DNA of 64,000 bases from assembly GCA_030374735.1 (NCBI GenBank), contig JASCIV010000011.1, forward strand, positions 22,543 through 86,542, written 5' to 3'. Positions 1 to 10,542 of this stretch are shown here, one piece after another. Below the pieces are notes generated by a model that worked only from the letters and a program-made list of their open reading frames with translations, searched no databases and was not told where the DNA came from. Each line of letters opens with the position of its first letter. The stretch's first letter is position 1. Position numbers and translations under genes: made by a program. Source of the DNA: Gracilaria caudata. Its lineage: Eukaryota > Rhodophyta > Florideophyceae > Gracilariales > Gracilariaceae.

Positions 1-86
1 GAGGGTCCGCTTTCGCGGTTTGTTCTGTTGCCCGTTTAATTGGGAGTCGCTCTGGTTTACTACCTGGCCGAACTCATCGGTGGACA

Positions 87-599
87 ATGTCGTCTCGTCG
101 TAAAGACGGTCCCTCCAAGGCAGCTTCTGTGCCCGTCTCGGTCGGCCTTCCGGGTTCGTACGGCCTCCCACAGTCGCTACCGCCGCTTCCCAAGAACGTC
201 TTGGACGTCCCGGGTGCGGATAAATCAAAGCCGGCTTCGTGGGGTGTCCGTTCCGATAACTGTCCCCCACCAGCTCGTGGACCCGCTGAATCTATGGGTG
301 CGGCAGAATCCGCTATTGCGGCTGATGCTCGGACATCGAGGTCCGACGAGCCTACCATTCATGAACTGGAAAAGCAAATTCGCATCCTGCAGAATTCGCA
401 GGTCACGCTCATCCAGGACTTGATCGAGCTTCGGCAGAAATTGTACGCTGCCGATGATCGGGATGTATCGCAAGATGTCCGTCTTCTACGGTCTGATGTC
501 AACCAGGTCATGGAAGACCGAAAAGTGTCGCAGCATGTCCGAGACCTTGTTTGGCATCGCCAGGGGCTGAAAGGCCTCGCTCCCCGGTCACTGTCCTGA
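87..599 (+). pseudogene. Chromovirus gag N-terminal remnant
   Basis: A 170-residue ORF with a proline/serine-rich first half. It is followed by a heptad-like helical stretch (about residues 92-150, starting IHELEKQIRILQNSQ) that could form a coiled coil. It sits directly upstream of the protease, which is where gag belongs. It has no capsid major homology region and no CCHC knuckle, and it is followed within 8 bp by protease-frame sequence, so a large internal deletion is inferred. The gag assignment is by position and composition only. Confidence 0.5.
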
Positions 600-606
600 C
601 AAGAAA

Positions 607-1695
607 ATGGCCACAGAAGACGTGGATTCTGAACGCTTTGGCGTTTTGCGTCGTCCGTGGATACCGTCTTGCAACAGCCGGATTCCGGATCGAGTCATGG
701 TCATGGCGAAAAGAAACTATAAAGTTTTCGCTGACCTGGGTGTGTCCGGCCATTATATTGTTCGGCAGTTATCCGTCCTTGACACGGGTGCTGGTCCAAA
801 ACTTTTGGTTCAGTCGCTAGTGCCGCCGCAACTGCGGTCTCGAGTTCGCTCTGCGACGCCTTTGGATATAACGGATGCGAGCAACACGCCGATTTCAAGG
901 GTGGGAGTCATTGACCTGCTCTTCAGGCTTGGTCGTCACGTTGTCCAACTGGAGTTCTTGGTTTGCAAGCAGATGGCCACGCCGGTCATACTCGGATGCG
1001 ACTTTTTCGACCGCTTTGTCGAAGAAATTCGACCCCGGCAGAGAAGCGTTGAAATAGACGACGGCGCAGTGTATATCGATTGTTTGAAGACCTCTTCGAC
1101 GGGCTATGAAGAAGCAAGCTCCATAACCGGCTGCCAAACAACCGTTGGTTGATGTTCGTTCGTCTCCGAAACTCCGAATCGCTCGGTCTCTTTGCATTCC
1201 GCCCGAATCGCAAGTCTGGGTCACGGTCTCTTCCGCACAGTGCGGTCTACAGGCTGTGCAGCCGTTGCCTCAACTTTATGAGAGGTACAATCTTGCCCTC
1301 GCTGATGGAATTCTGCTCGTGGAGCCTGACAAGCTTTTCAGGTATTGGTTGCTAACCTTAACCGCACTTATCAGCGGTTGGTGAAAGGCCAGGTTATTGG
1401 TTCTATGCTTCTACATCCTGTGGCTATCGTGCCTACTCAGGTCTCTACACCCAACGATCTCGGAGTCCTCAAAGCTGAGGAGGGGAAGGGGCCGCGGACT
1501 ACTTCTTCAATCGCGATGGAACCGAAACATACGTCGAGAGAAGCTATGCCGACCTCTTCGAGAGAGAAAGTTCCGAACTCATCCGGAGACGCAGTGCCGA
1601 CCTCTTCGGATAAGCTAGCATCGCCTGGTTCTGACAAGGAGGACCCCGTACGGGACCTCGACTCTCTGGACTTCAGTCACGTTGACTCACCGTGA
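607..1695 (+). pseudogene. Chromovirus retropepsin-like protease and linker
   Basis: Two overlapping frames cover an aspartic protease and its linker. The retropepsin active site is visible as VLDTGAGPKLLV (about residues 58-69 of the first ORF). A flap/second-half signature, TPVILGCDFFDRFV, lies about 70 residues later and is typical of gypsy proteases (the 'LG.DFL' motif). Reading frames change near 1145 and 1345. The linker towards the RT is rich in Ser, Thr and Glu. The protease processed Gag-Pol in the ancestral element; this copy is broken. Confidence 0.75.
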
Positions 1696-2368
1696 TAAAT
1701 TACGGCAGATTCTTCGCCTGTTTACGCCAATGTGGGACGGTTCCCTGGGTACTATCGCGATTACCGAACATCCGATTGATATGCTTCCGAACGCACGGCC
1801 GATTGCGCAACACCCTTACAGAGCCGGACCGACATTTTTCATCGACTACCGCAAATTGGACGCGGCTACGATCAAAGATGTCTATCCCATCCCTAGGGTG
1901 GATGAGTGAATCGATTCACTAGGTAGTGCAAACGTGTTCACGACCCTCGACGCGAATTGGGGCTCTTGGCAAATTCCCGTAAGGGCCGAGGACCGTGATT
2001 AGACGGCTTTTACTTGTCATCAGGGACTGTACCGGTTCAACCGGATGCCCTTTGGGTATACGAACGCGCCTGCCACTTTTTAACGAGCTGTGGACATTTT
2101 GCTCGCCCGCTTCACGTGGAAGACCTGCTTGGTTTATCTGGATGACATCATTGTCTTTTCCAGTAACCTGGACGAGCACTTAGCCTACGTACTGGATGTG
2201 ACGCGAATCCTGCGCGACGCAGGCATAACACTCAAACTGAAGAAGAGCGAGTTCTTTACCCACACTGTCAAGCGTCTCGGCCACATCATCCGTCCGGGAC
2301 GGCTGTCGATGGACGAAGTGCGTGTGAAATCCCTGAAAGAGGCAGAGCACCCGCGGACTCAGACTGAA
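1682..2368 (+). pseudogene. Chromovirus reverse transcriptase (broken)
   Basis: RT motifs are recognisable across three frames. The FFIDYRKLDAATIKDVYPIPRVDE block (positions 1838-1907) is followed by a TGA. TTLDANWGSWQIPV follows, then GLYRFNRMPFGYTNAPATF, then the catalytic YLDDIIVFS box (about 2136-2162). In-frame stops and frame changes lie near 1907, 2000 and 2090. The segment normally found between the 'HPYR.GP' region and the 'IDYRKLN' box is shortened, which suggests an internal deletion of several dozen residues. The C-terminal part, up to the HPRTQTE motif, is intact as far as the inserted element. Confidence 0.85.
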
Positions 2369-2595
2369 CCCAGGCGGAAACGTTTGTCATTGTCTTCCCA
2401 ATGAGATTTCAAAATCTCGACACTTCTTCATGGTTTTGCAATGCATTTCCAATGCACTTGAAATTGTTAATTTTTTGAGAGTGCCTCCCTCATTATAATT
2501 TCAATAGAAGTCAATGAAACTGACAATGGTTGGAATCCTGTCAAGATCTCGTTGAAAACTCCATGAAAACGTACCAAAAGCTTTTTCCGCCTGGG
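2369..2595. mobile_element. 227-bp MITE-like insert in the RT gene
   Basis: The ends are perfect 12-bp inverted repeats: CCCAGGCGGAAA at 2369-2380 and its reverse complement at 2584-2595. The flanks carry a direct 3-bp duplication, GAA, at 2366-2368 and 2596-2598. Removing the element and one GAA joins the RT motif HPRTQTE in frame to LRLFLGLCN, the usual gypsy junction, so the insertion boundary is supported by protein homology. There is no coding capacity. Subterminal parts are also partly complementary. A 3-bp duplication suits PIF/Harbinger or CACTA-type transposases, but I cannot name the family. Confidence 0.85.
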
Positions 2596-3180
2596 GAACT
2601 CCGATTGTTTCTCGGCTTGTGCAATGTTTATCGTCGCTTCATCCCGCACTTTGTGGAAATCGCAGCTCCGGTGAACGAATTCCTTCGAAAAGGCCAGCCA
2701 GTCAAACTGGAACCCCTCGACGACGGTCAGTCTACGGCTTTCTCATCGCTCATTGATGCGGCGACGTCCACCGATACTGTCCTTCCCTAGGGCTGGATTG
2801 CCGTATGCGGTCAATACGGACGCGAGCAATATTCAAATTGGCTGCGTGCTGTTTCAGACCACGGAAAGGGGCGAGCGACTGCCAATTGGTTATTGGTCAC
2901 GAAGCCTCAACGTTCACGAGAGGAACAAATCGGTGCCTGAAAAGGAATATCTAGCAGTGATCTGGCCGTTACAGACCCTACGGCGCTACTTAATGGGGAG
3001 TTTTTTCGTTGTTCATACCGGTCATTCGGCCTTGCGCTGGCTTCTCTCCATTGTGGAGCCTTCTGGCCGCTTGATGCGGTGGCGTCCCAGATTGTCAGAG
3101 TTTGACTTCGAGATGAAGTAGAAGAAGAGATTCCTGAACACGCAGGTTGACGCGCTTTCCCGCCTTCCTACTGCGGCCGA
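2596..3180 (+). pseudogene. Chromovirus RNase H and connection
   Basis: This starts with the connection motif LRLFLGLCNVYRRFIPHF. Gypsy RNase H follows: YAVNTDASNIQIGCVLFQ (first catalytic Asp), then LPIGYWSRSLNVHERN, EKEYLAVIWPLQTLRRYL, and the later HSALRWLL and DALSRLP motifs. There is one frame change near 2753-2790 and a TAG at 3119-3121. Residues around the catalytic sites are conserved, but the ORF is not continuous. Confidence 0.85.
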
Positions 3181-3184
3181 AGCG

Positions 3185-4370
3185 ATGCCAGTGGATGATC
3201 TGGACGTGCCGTGCTTTATGATGAAGGACTACGAGAGCGATGCCGAAGAAGATTCCGAAGGTTGGGACTTCTACGACGCTGTTCTAGCCGTCTCTAATGC
3301 TACGCCCGTACCGGGTTCTTTCGTGCCGATTACTCCAGACGAGCTCATTCGGGAACAGCACACAGACCAATTCTGTACTGGGATTCGTAGCGGTCTGAAC
3401 GCTGGAGCCGACGTGCCTTTTGTCGAGAACGACCAAGGATTCTTGGTCCGAACTGTGGGAAACACGCCACAGATTGTGGTCCCTCACTCGCTTCAAGCAC
3501 GAGTGTTGCACCCACCCTGGGGATCGAAAGTTGTACTATACCCCCAGGAGGGGCTCCTACGGGCCAGAGATAGCATTCGATGCGTATGCCACAGAGCGTG
3601 GTTGTTCTGATTGCGCGAAGAACCGCGTCAAGCTGCGGAAGTACTCGAAAGAGCTGGTCCTTTTCCCTGCTAGGGCACCGCTCAAGTTTGTTGCCATCGA
3701 TTTACTCGGCGAGCTCGTAAGGACACGCCGGGGTAACCGGTTCTATTGGTCATAACCGACCGCTTTTCTAAGCTGTTTCGGACTGTGCCGCTTACGAGGA
3801 TTACCGCTAGTGCGGTCGCGCAAGCTTTCGTTACCCACTGGGTGTTTGTCTACAGAACGCCGATTGATCTGCTGTCGGATAACGGACCGCAGTTCGCGGC
3901 TAGGTTCTTTCAGGATATCTGTCGAATTCTCTACATTAAGAACTGGTTTCCTACAACCTACCATTCGCAGAGTAACGGCCAAGTCGAGCGCTTTAGCCGC
4001 ACAATGCTGAACGCATTGCGGACATTCGTCGCCGATCATGCTTCGGACTGGGATCTGTACACCGACGCAGTGACATATGCCTACAACACACAGGTTCATT
4101 GCACTACACGGGTCCCGCCGTTCGAGCTCGTTTTGTCACGCGTGCCACCTTCAGTGGTCATTTAGCCTCGGCCAAAGTTGGATCAGTTTCCCTCGCCACG
4201 CCTACACAGGGACGCCTGGCAGGAATGGCTCGAGAAGATTATCCCGCAGGTTGGGCAACATATCGCTAAGACACAGGCCGCGTACAAGCAGAACTTTGAC
4301 GCGAGGATGCGAAAGAATGCCCCGCAAATTCGGGCTGGTGACTTCGCCTTCATACGTAAGGAACATTAAT
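3185..4370 (+). pseudogene. Chromovirus integrase (broken)
   Basis: The N-terminal zinc-binding region is scrambled by frame changes around 3500-3620; CSDCAKNRVKLRKYSK is the remaining CC part. The core keeps FVAIDLLGEL (first Asp), IDLLSDNGPQF (second Asp) and SQSNGQVERFSR (Glu), with 35 residues between the second Asp and the Glu, as in retroviral and gypsy integrases. Stops lie at 3753-3755 and 4163-4165. The tail (QHIAKTQAAYKQNFDARMRK, RAGDFAFIRK) is the usual region just before the GPY module. Confidence 0.88.
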
Positions 4371-5779
4371 ATCCGGAGAAGGGAAAGCGACACAAGGTTT
4401 CGCCGATTGCGGATGGTCCTTATAAGGTTATTGCTACGACCGACACAACGGTAGTTCTGGATGTGGACGGCCAGCATAAGCGATGTTCGCGAGATCTTTT
4501 CGCGCCTACGCTAACGCCTGGTACTCAGGAACTAGAGCCAAGTTCGTCGGCAGACGCAACATCGTCTACGCCTGAAGCCGTCGGAACGGAAACACACACG
4601 GCACCTTCTGTGCTGCCGCGCCCAGAACTTGGGCCTGCTGATTTGCCGCAAACTTCGGACTCAGCTGTGCCTACGTCTAAGGACAACGCTGCTCACATAA
4701 GGAGTCGAGTTCTGGCCCCTTTGGGGATTTTTAACGTCCGCCCCGTCGCTTCACCTGAGGAGGGGGAGGGGAGAGCTCCTTCTCTGTCGCTTTCGCCGTC
4801 GGGACGGAGTTTCCTTTGCAGTCCTCTGCTCACGGAAGTGCTACGCCCACACGGGAAGTAAAGCCGGAAAGCCCGGACAGGAACGAGATCACGGGAGTTG
4901 CGCACGGGAGACGCGCATAGCCTACCGGAGTCCTCTGATGTAGACACATATCCCTCGTCGCCCAAGCGCCAGGTCGCCCAGCACGATTTCACGCCTGCAA
5001 AGGATACGTGGCCGGACGTCCGGGAGGCACGCATCGACGGGTGTACTGCAGAAGCCGCCCCACACACGGGAGATCGGACGCTTTCGTGGACGGAGCCCAA
5101 CCTCGTACATGACCTACAGCTGAATCGCTCGCACACACCCGCGGATGGTCTCGTTACTGAGGACGCACAACCAGCGGAAGGCGAATCATCGCCGCGGACT
5201 GAGACCATCCGTAGAGGCGCTACAGTCGTGGATAGTGCTATGCCCCAGTCGCGGAACGAGAACTGAAGGACGCACGGTAGGGAACGTACGAAGCGAGCCG
5301 GATTACCGGGACAGGATGCAGACCGAATCGGTAGAGCCGCTCCACTCGCAGATATCCTCATTCCGCAATCGGAGAGAGTGCGCACAGGAGAGGTTAGTCC
5401 TGGTAGCCTGAGAGAAGCCGGAACTCCGGAAAGAGAGAAGTTGGTGGGGAGAAACCGTGCTGTTACGACAGACCCGACTTCGGGAAACCTTGATCGTAAC
5501 GACGGTGTAGTATCAGACGCCGCAAGTCTCGCAGGAAAGCCAGAGTCACGGAACGAGCGCTCGCTCCAAGATTTTAACCTTGGAGCAAATCGCAGCACCT
5601 TTCCGCTAACTGAAGAAATTGCCAAACGATATGTGCCCGCCACAGGGCCCGAGTTCTCAAAATTCCACCATTCCGAAATAGAATCGTCTCACCACGGCAC
5701 CGCGTCGGTTCAGGTCACACAGCTCGCCGTGCATGGCGAAACGACGCCGTCTCACGTGACGGAACACCACATGCTGTAA
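4371..5779 (+). pseudogene. Chromovirus GPY module and long low-complexity spacer
   Basis: The sequence first encodes a GPY/F-type module (HKVSPIADGPYKVIATTDTTVVLDVDG), which in chromoviruses lies at the integrase C-terminus. A stretch of more than 1 kb rich in Ser, Pro, Glu and Thr follows, in two or three frames, with no recognised fold. In most chromoviruses the chromodomain follows the GPY module closely, so this linker is unusually long. It may be an extended integrase tail in this lineage or a later insertion. Confidence 0.6.
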
Positions 5780-6065
5780 CGACGCAATGCGGATTCTTCA
5801 CCATCACGACGGCTGATCTCGTCGGAGCGCCGCGCCTAGGCGAATGACCACGGCCGAAACTCGGCTCTTGCCCAACCAAATGGTGCACGGGACAGATTTT
5901 CGCATAGCCTAAGAGTTAGAAAAACACCCCGGTCCCCACGAACTGCATTGACTGGTATGTAGGACGCGTTGCCGTCGCGAGGGAAGCTCGTTACGAGCAC
6001 TACTGCAGCCGACCGCGAACGACCCCACGAAGCCTCGACCGAGGACACATTAGCCAAGCCGCACA

Positions 6066-6229
6066 CTGAGCGGAGTGTTCTCGATCGCGATTATGTTGTG
6101 GACCGTACCGATTCGCACGGCATAACTCCTGATGGAGAGCTTTTGTATCGAGTCCTTTGGTACGCTTACGTCTCATCTGAGGATACGCACGAGCCTATTG
6201 AGCACCTGCTTCGCCCTAAGGTCTTTTAA
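6066..6229 (+). pseudogene. Integrase C-terminal chromodomain
   Basis: The frame encodes YVVDRTDSHGITPDGELLYRVLWYAY, then SSEDTHEPIEHLLRPKVF. This matches the chromodomain pattern: a first aromatic, a central LYRVxW strand, and a TWEPxxxL-like helix start (here THEPIEHL). Chromodomains at the integrase C-terminus define chromoviruses and direct integration towards modified histones. One aromatic-cage position appears substituted (TWEP to THEP). It is separated from the GPY module by a long spacer. Confidence 0.8.
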
Positions 6230-7267
6230 TACCGCCGCCGATCGCGTACACCGATACCGACTATGGTGGACAATGCCAAAATGGGTTGACCGCAAACACT
6301 ATTTAGCGCAAGCCGCCTCACGGATCAGACCGCTTCATGTGGAACAAATGTCGCATTTGCGGAGATGCCACTGTTAATGTGGAAAAAGAAGAAGAAGAAG
6401 AAGAAGAGGAAGAGGACACACGAAAAGAAGTTATAAAGTTTTTTTTGCGTTAGCCGCCTATGCAGAAGCCCGAACTCCCTGCGGTCTTCCTCTCGCGAGA
6501 CCCAGTCCTTGAAAAGGGGGAGGGAGAAGAACAAAAAGTTTGAGCCAAACCGACAGTGGCAGGAAGGTTTACCAGGCTCACCACTGTTGTGGGGCTTGCC
6601 CTACTTTTATTATATCTATGAGAAGCTTCGTTGCCTCTACTGAGGTTAGGCACCCGATGGCACGGCACCCGGAGTTTTGCCCACTCTAGGTAGGTTTCGC
6701 GCTGCGATCGCTTGCAAAACCGACTCTTCGGTGACTGTGACGGAAACGGCTTCGTTAGAGTCACTTTCCGGGTGTCCAGTACGAACTTTCTCGACCTCGA
6801 TTGACTGCTTCGAGTCATGAGATGCCCGTTTTCAAGCCGGTTGTTCGGTAATTTGCGAAAATCCGAAAGCTCGGAAGTTGTGGTTTCGCCTCTAAGGCTT
6901 CTGTAGCCGACGGAATGACGCTATCGACGTTGGGAAAATAACTAATGTAATGCCTCGGACTCTGTGGGCAGGCGCAGGACTGGTTCATGGTGGTGGAGGT
7001 TTGTGAGCCGCTGCACTGCGAATGACGAACCCCATGCTGGGGAGGTGTTCGTGAGCGAAACGAGGAGGCTCAGGCAGATCCGACGTATCGAGACAGCGCT
7101 GATACCTCTGCTATGAGACTAGGAGCCTATCTGCCGCCACAGGTGCGGTGAGGACAATTTTTTGAAGCCTTAAAAGAGGAAGTGAGAACGCCGTGGTGGA
7201 AGAATATTGGAGAGTGTTCGCCCAAAGAAGGAGTGATGTTGCCGAACTTCTCGGGTGTTACCACCTG
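6230..7267 (+). other. Non-coding 3' region of the chromovirus
   Basis: About 1 kb between the chromodomain stop and the polypurine tract. It contains a GAA/AAG-rich low-complexity tract at about 6382-6415 and no ORF I can assign. It may be a long 3' untranslated region of the element or older inserted sequence. Confidence 0.5.
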
Positions 7268-7560
7268 AAGAGGGGGAGATGTAGTGCAAAACGCTCTCTT
7301 GGGAATGCGATCGTTTGCTCTTTTTGGGGTTGGTTTCCGTTTCCGGCGGTAACGCCCTCGATAGAGGGGGTGCACTAGTTTTTTGGCTCATACTTGGGAT
7401 TTCCCTATGAAGGGTGGTTTGCATTGCACACGTGTGCAATAGGCCGCATTGGCGGATGCGCCGTGGCAAGGGACGGCAAGATTGCCACGTGTGGAGTAGT
7501 GGCCGGCAGTGCCGGATGACTTAGATATTTTCTTGATATTTTTGTCAGCCGTATATATAG
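7268..7560 (+). repeat. Polypurine tract and truncated 3' LTR
   Basis: The purine run AAGAGGGGGAGA (7268-7279) is immediately followed by TGTAGTGCAAAACG, which matches the first bases of the complete solo LTR at 23071. Further blocks match between the two, including the TTGCACACGTGTG and GGCGGATGCGCCGTGGCAAG regions (about 7426-7470 versus 23223-23277). They remain alignable to about 7530. The LTR is cut in or just after its TATA-like GTATATATAG box (7551-7560), and everything downstream (R/U5) is missing. Confidence 0.8.
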
Positions 7561-8747
7561 TGGCCGGTCACGTTCTTCCTCAGTTCTTCATGTATTCCGG
7601 AAAGCATTGTACGAAGCGGTGGTTCGAGCGACTTCATGAAGACATCTTCAAATATAATAACGGAATTCCATCATGGCTCACAAGGGAGGACTGGGCTCTC
7701 GAAAGGGCGGGAGATGTACCATCTGAAAACGGCTTAACCACCAGAAAGATTGTTCCATTCCTGATTAATCACTTCGTTTGCCATGCCAGACCACTCGATA
7801 CGCCAAGTTCGAAACTGCTGCTCTTGGTCGATGGCCACAAATCGAGAAGTAAATACGAATGGCTGGAGCCAGCAAAAGAGCAAGATGTAAAAGTGACTCA
7901 AGGACCTGCGAACGACTCCCATTTTCCGCAAGCCAATGATAATGTCGTGAATCGTACCTTCAGGGCTCCACGAAAATCATGCACGATGATCTCTCAAGAG
8001 GGGTTCACATCGACATCACGGACATGTCCAACTAATTGAAACTCGGGTTTGCGGGATATCGCGCGATTAAGGCTGGCGTTTTCAAGCAAGCGTTTGAAAA
8101 TACAGGACTGTGGCCCATGGACTTTAGATTCGTCAAATGGGCGGAAGGAAATTGGAAGAGCACCAACGAGGAAAATGAGGGAAGGCTTACAAATCGAAAG
8201 CCTCTAACTGAGGAAAGGCACTGGGAGAAGGGTTCAAAGCTTTTCGAGGGACCAGAATCGATTGCTCACAAATGCAGGCAACTTGAGTCATAACGGAGCA
8301 TGGTGGTGGTATAAACAGTATTATCGAGCAACGTACTCCACCAAAGAAGATATTGATCAAATTAGACGAAGAAGCTGTTGATCAGAACACGCTTTTGATG
8401 GACACCCCAGCACTTTTTCTGACATACGCAAAACTCATCGCGAAGAGCAAACAAGCGGAGGAATTGGAGGCGAAAGAGGCTGCTAGAAAGGAGAGGTGGA
8501 AAGAAGAGAAGGAGAATTTGAAGTCGTTGAAAGCCGAAAAGGCCGAAGTAAAAGCCTAGGAGAAAGAAAATGTAGGAAGGAAACCGAGAAGTTCAGAAAA
8601 GCAAAGGCCCAAACAACTGCGACGGAAGCTGCCGGAAAGCAGAAAAGACAGAGAGCTTCTGAAGCAGAAAAAGCCAAGAAAGCGGCTTTTAGAAAAAAAA
8701 GGTTTGGAGGATATAATAACGAAGCCAAAGGGGAAAGAAAAGGCTAG
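7509..8747 (+). pseudogene. pogo/DDE_1-type transposase C-terminal fragment
   Basis: Frame-shifted ORFs together encode the C-terminal half of a DDE_1 transposase. The pieces are AGHVLPQFFMYSGKH, then LLLLVDGHKSRSKYEWLE (second catalytic Asp in the DGH motif), FPQANDNVVNRTFR (third catalytic region), and AIKAGVFKQAFENTGLWPMDF. The Lys/Glu-rich tail, predicted as coiled coil, runs from about 8440 to 8740. Frame changes fall near 8035, 8300 and 8490. The N-terminal DNA-binding half and first catalytic Asp are absent. The fragment abuts the truncated chromovirus LTR, so one element probably broke the other, or a deletion joined them. Confidence 0.75.
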
Positions 8748-8749
8748 AA

Positions 8750-10542
8750 TTCATAGAAAACTGAGCACGAGAGGTTCAAAGGCATAAAAGGCTTCTGTGA
8801 TACGGAAAGCAAAGAAATCTAAAGGGCCTGATGAATTGGTTGGAAAGAATTTGAATTTATCGAAAGCGGAACAGAAAGTCTTATATTAATTTTTTGGTGT
8901 TTAAAGTAGAATGGGAGTTCCACATTGAATTAGGGGTTTTTAATTAAGCGTTTTTTCTTTCGGGTTTAAGCCTTCAATTCAACGCCATTCTTAGATTTGA
9001 AATAAAGGAGCAACTCTTATTTTCTGCACACGTGAGCCTGTGAAGACTCGAAACCAAGGCATCTGGGCCTCGGTTGAGGAACGCGTTGCGCCTCCGCTAC
9101 AATAGCACGCACTTCAATTTCATCTTTGCAAATCTCATTGCAGGAGTGCGTATGGAGGTAGCAGTTGCACGAAGCCCATTCAGAAGTATGCACGTCTTGA
9201 AAAACAGCAATGAATCGTACAAAATACATCACACGCTTGTTTAGCGAAATGCTTAAGGAATGAAGTCCACAAGAACGTGTTGCATACATACTTATCACCG
9301 CCTTTCTTTTGATTTACGTTTATGAGAAATTTAAAATGCAAAGCTTAATAGATCATCAGACGGAATCTCATAGCAAACTTGTTGACTCTCGTCATGTTGC
9401 ATAGGTGGTTGCAGTCCATGCGCTGGTGATAGCTATGCAGCAAAGCTGATTTCACTTTGGGGTGGTGCTGATGGCGGTAGGAACGCTACATCATTCTTCG
9501 TCTTCAAAGGCGCTGGAGAATTGCTACTCAAAGCGCGAGCAAAAAAAGAATGCTGCGTTCCACGCTTAGTATAAAGACAAGTGATAAGTTCTGCCATCAG
9601 AGTAGGCCTTCTCAATTACGGATTTTTCCCTTAGACCCCAAGCTTTCGATTCCAGCCAATTTGCAAGATTTTCAAATATGGAGCGACGCTTATTTCGTGT
9701 ACAAGTGTAACAGTACAAGCCTGAAATATTTTGCAGCAAGCCGCTTCAGAACATTGTCGGCAATCAACATTTCAGCTTTCTGCATACCCATAGTATCTCC
9801 TCGCCTTGGAAATGCTGTGAAATTTGGCTTTGGGCGAGACAGTGTGTGTATCTAAACCTCAGGTCTTGCGTCGGAATAGTTATCGTCGGTGCGAAGCCTA
9901 GAACACACTGGTAGTTAACCAGAATTTGAAAGTTTAATCAAAAAGAGTCTTCTGCTTAATAGAGTACAAAGAGCTACATTTACGGTATTGAAGCGCAATT
10001 CATAACGCAAGAAACATATGTGAACAACGGTTGAGCACCGCACAAATTTTTGTAGTACAAATGGTTTTGCAGCGTTTGTGCATAGCAGGGATACGACGGA
10101 CTGGTTGAGATCGCGATGTAAATGATACCATTCCCATCCTTGGAGGGTGCGCTCATTAGCGATGGTACGCGCACAAGCTCTATGTATGAGGTCCGGAGCC
10201 CCTCTGCACTACGACCAAGTGTTACAGCCCAAAGACAAGGCGGAATAAGCATAGGATTACCGGGCCACTCTGATGCGCGCCCTTAGTTTTGCCGCTATTT
10301 CAAAATAAGTATAGAAACATTTAAAACGTTCCATTCTTTTTGCGAACGTTTTCAATGTTTTGTAAACATCTAAAACATTCACATCACGCTCAAAACATCT
10401 TACAGTAGATTACAGAGTTCATATTCAAAATTTGAACTTGAATGCCTATCACAGGAATTCAAGAAGCAAACAATGCTCAACTGTAGTACATCCCTCGCAA
10501 ACAAAGCACGAATAACACGCCAAACGAATTGCCCTTTCGATC
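8750..10542. other. AT-rich stretch without recognisable genes
   Basis: Only short ORFs with no recognisable motif on either strand. One arm of an 18-bp inverted repeat lies at 8931-8948. The part next to the hAT relic (about 10,310-10,440) is very AT-rich and could be its 5' flank. Confidence 0.5.

Larger units (their letters stand above)
1..7560 (+). mobile_element. Degenerate Ty3/gypsy chromovirus (5' end outside window)
   Basis: A decayed LTR retrotransposon whose domains run in the order gag fragment, aspartic protease, reverse transcriptase, RNase H, integrase, GPY module and chromodomain, then a polypurine tract and the start of a 3' LTR. Domain order and the terminal chromodomain place it in the chromovirus branch of Ty3/gypsy. 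The coding region is split by many frameshifts and stops. Most of gag (capsid and zinc knuckle) and the N-terminal part of the RT are missing. No 5' LTR or primer-binding site is visible, because the window begins inside the element. A 227-bp foreign insert sits in the RT. The 3' LTR is cut off where a pogo-like transposase fragment begins, near 7530-7575. Confidence 0.9.

Noticed and set aside
4693..5643. Long minus-strand ORF of 316 codons opposite the chromovirus spacer
   Set aside because: It is antisense to coding-like chromovirus sequence, is Ser/Arg-rich as expected from the complement, and has no recognisable motif.
6382..6415. Purine-rich AAG/GAA tract as the retrotransposon polypurine tract
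   Set aside because: It is not followed by the LTR start. The tract at 7268-7279 is directly followed by a TGTAG start shared with the solo LTR.
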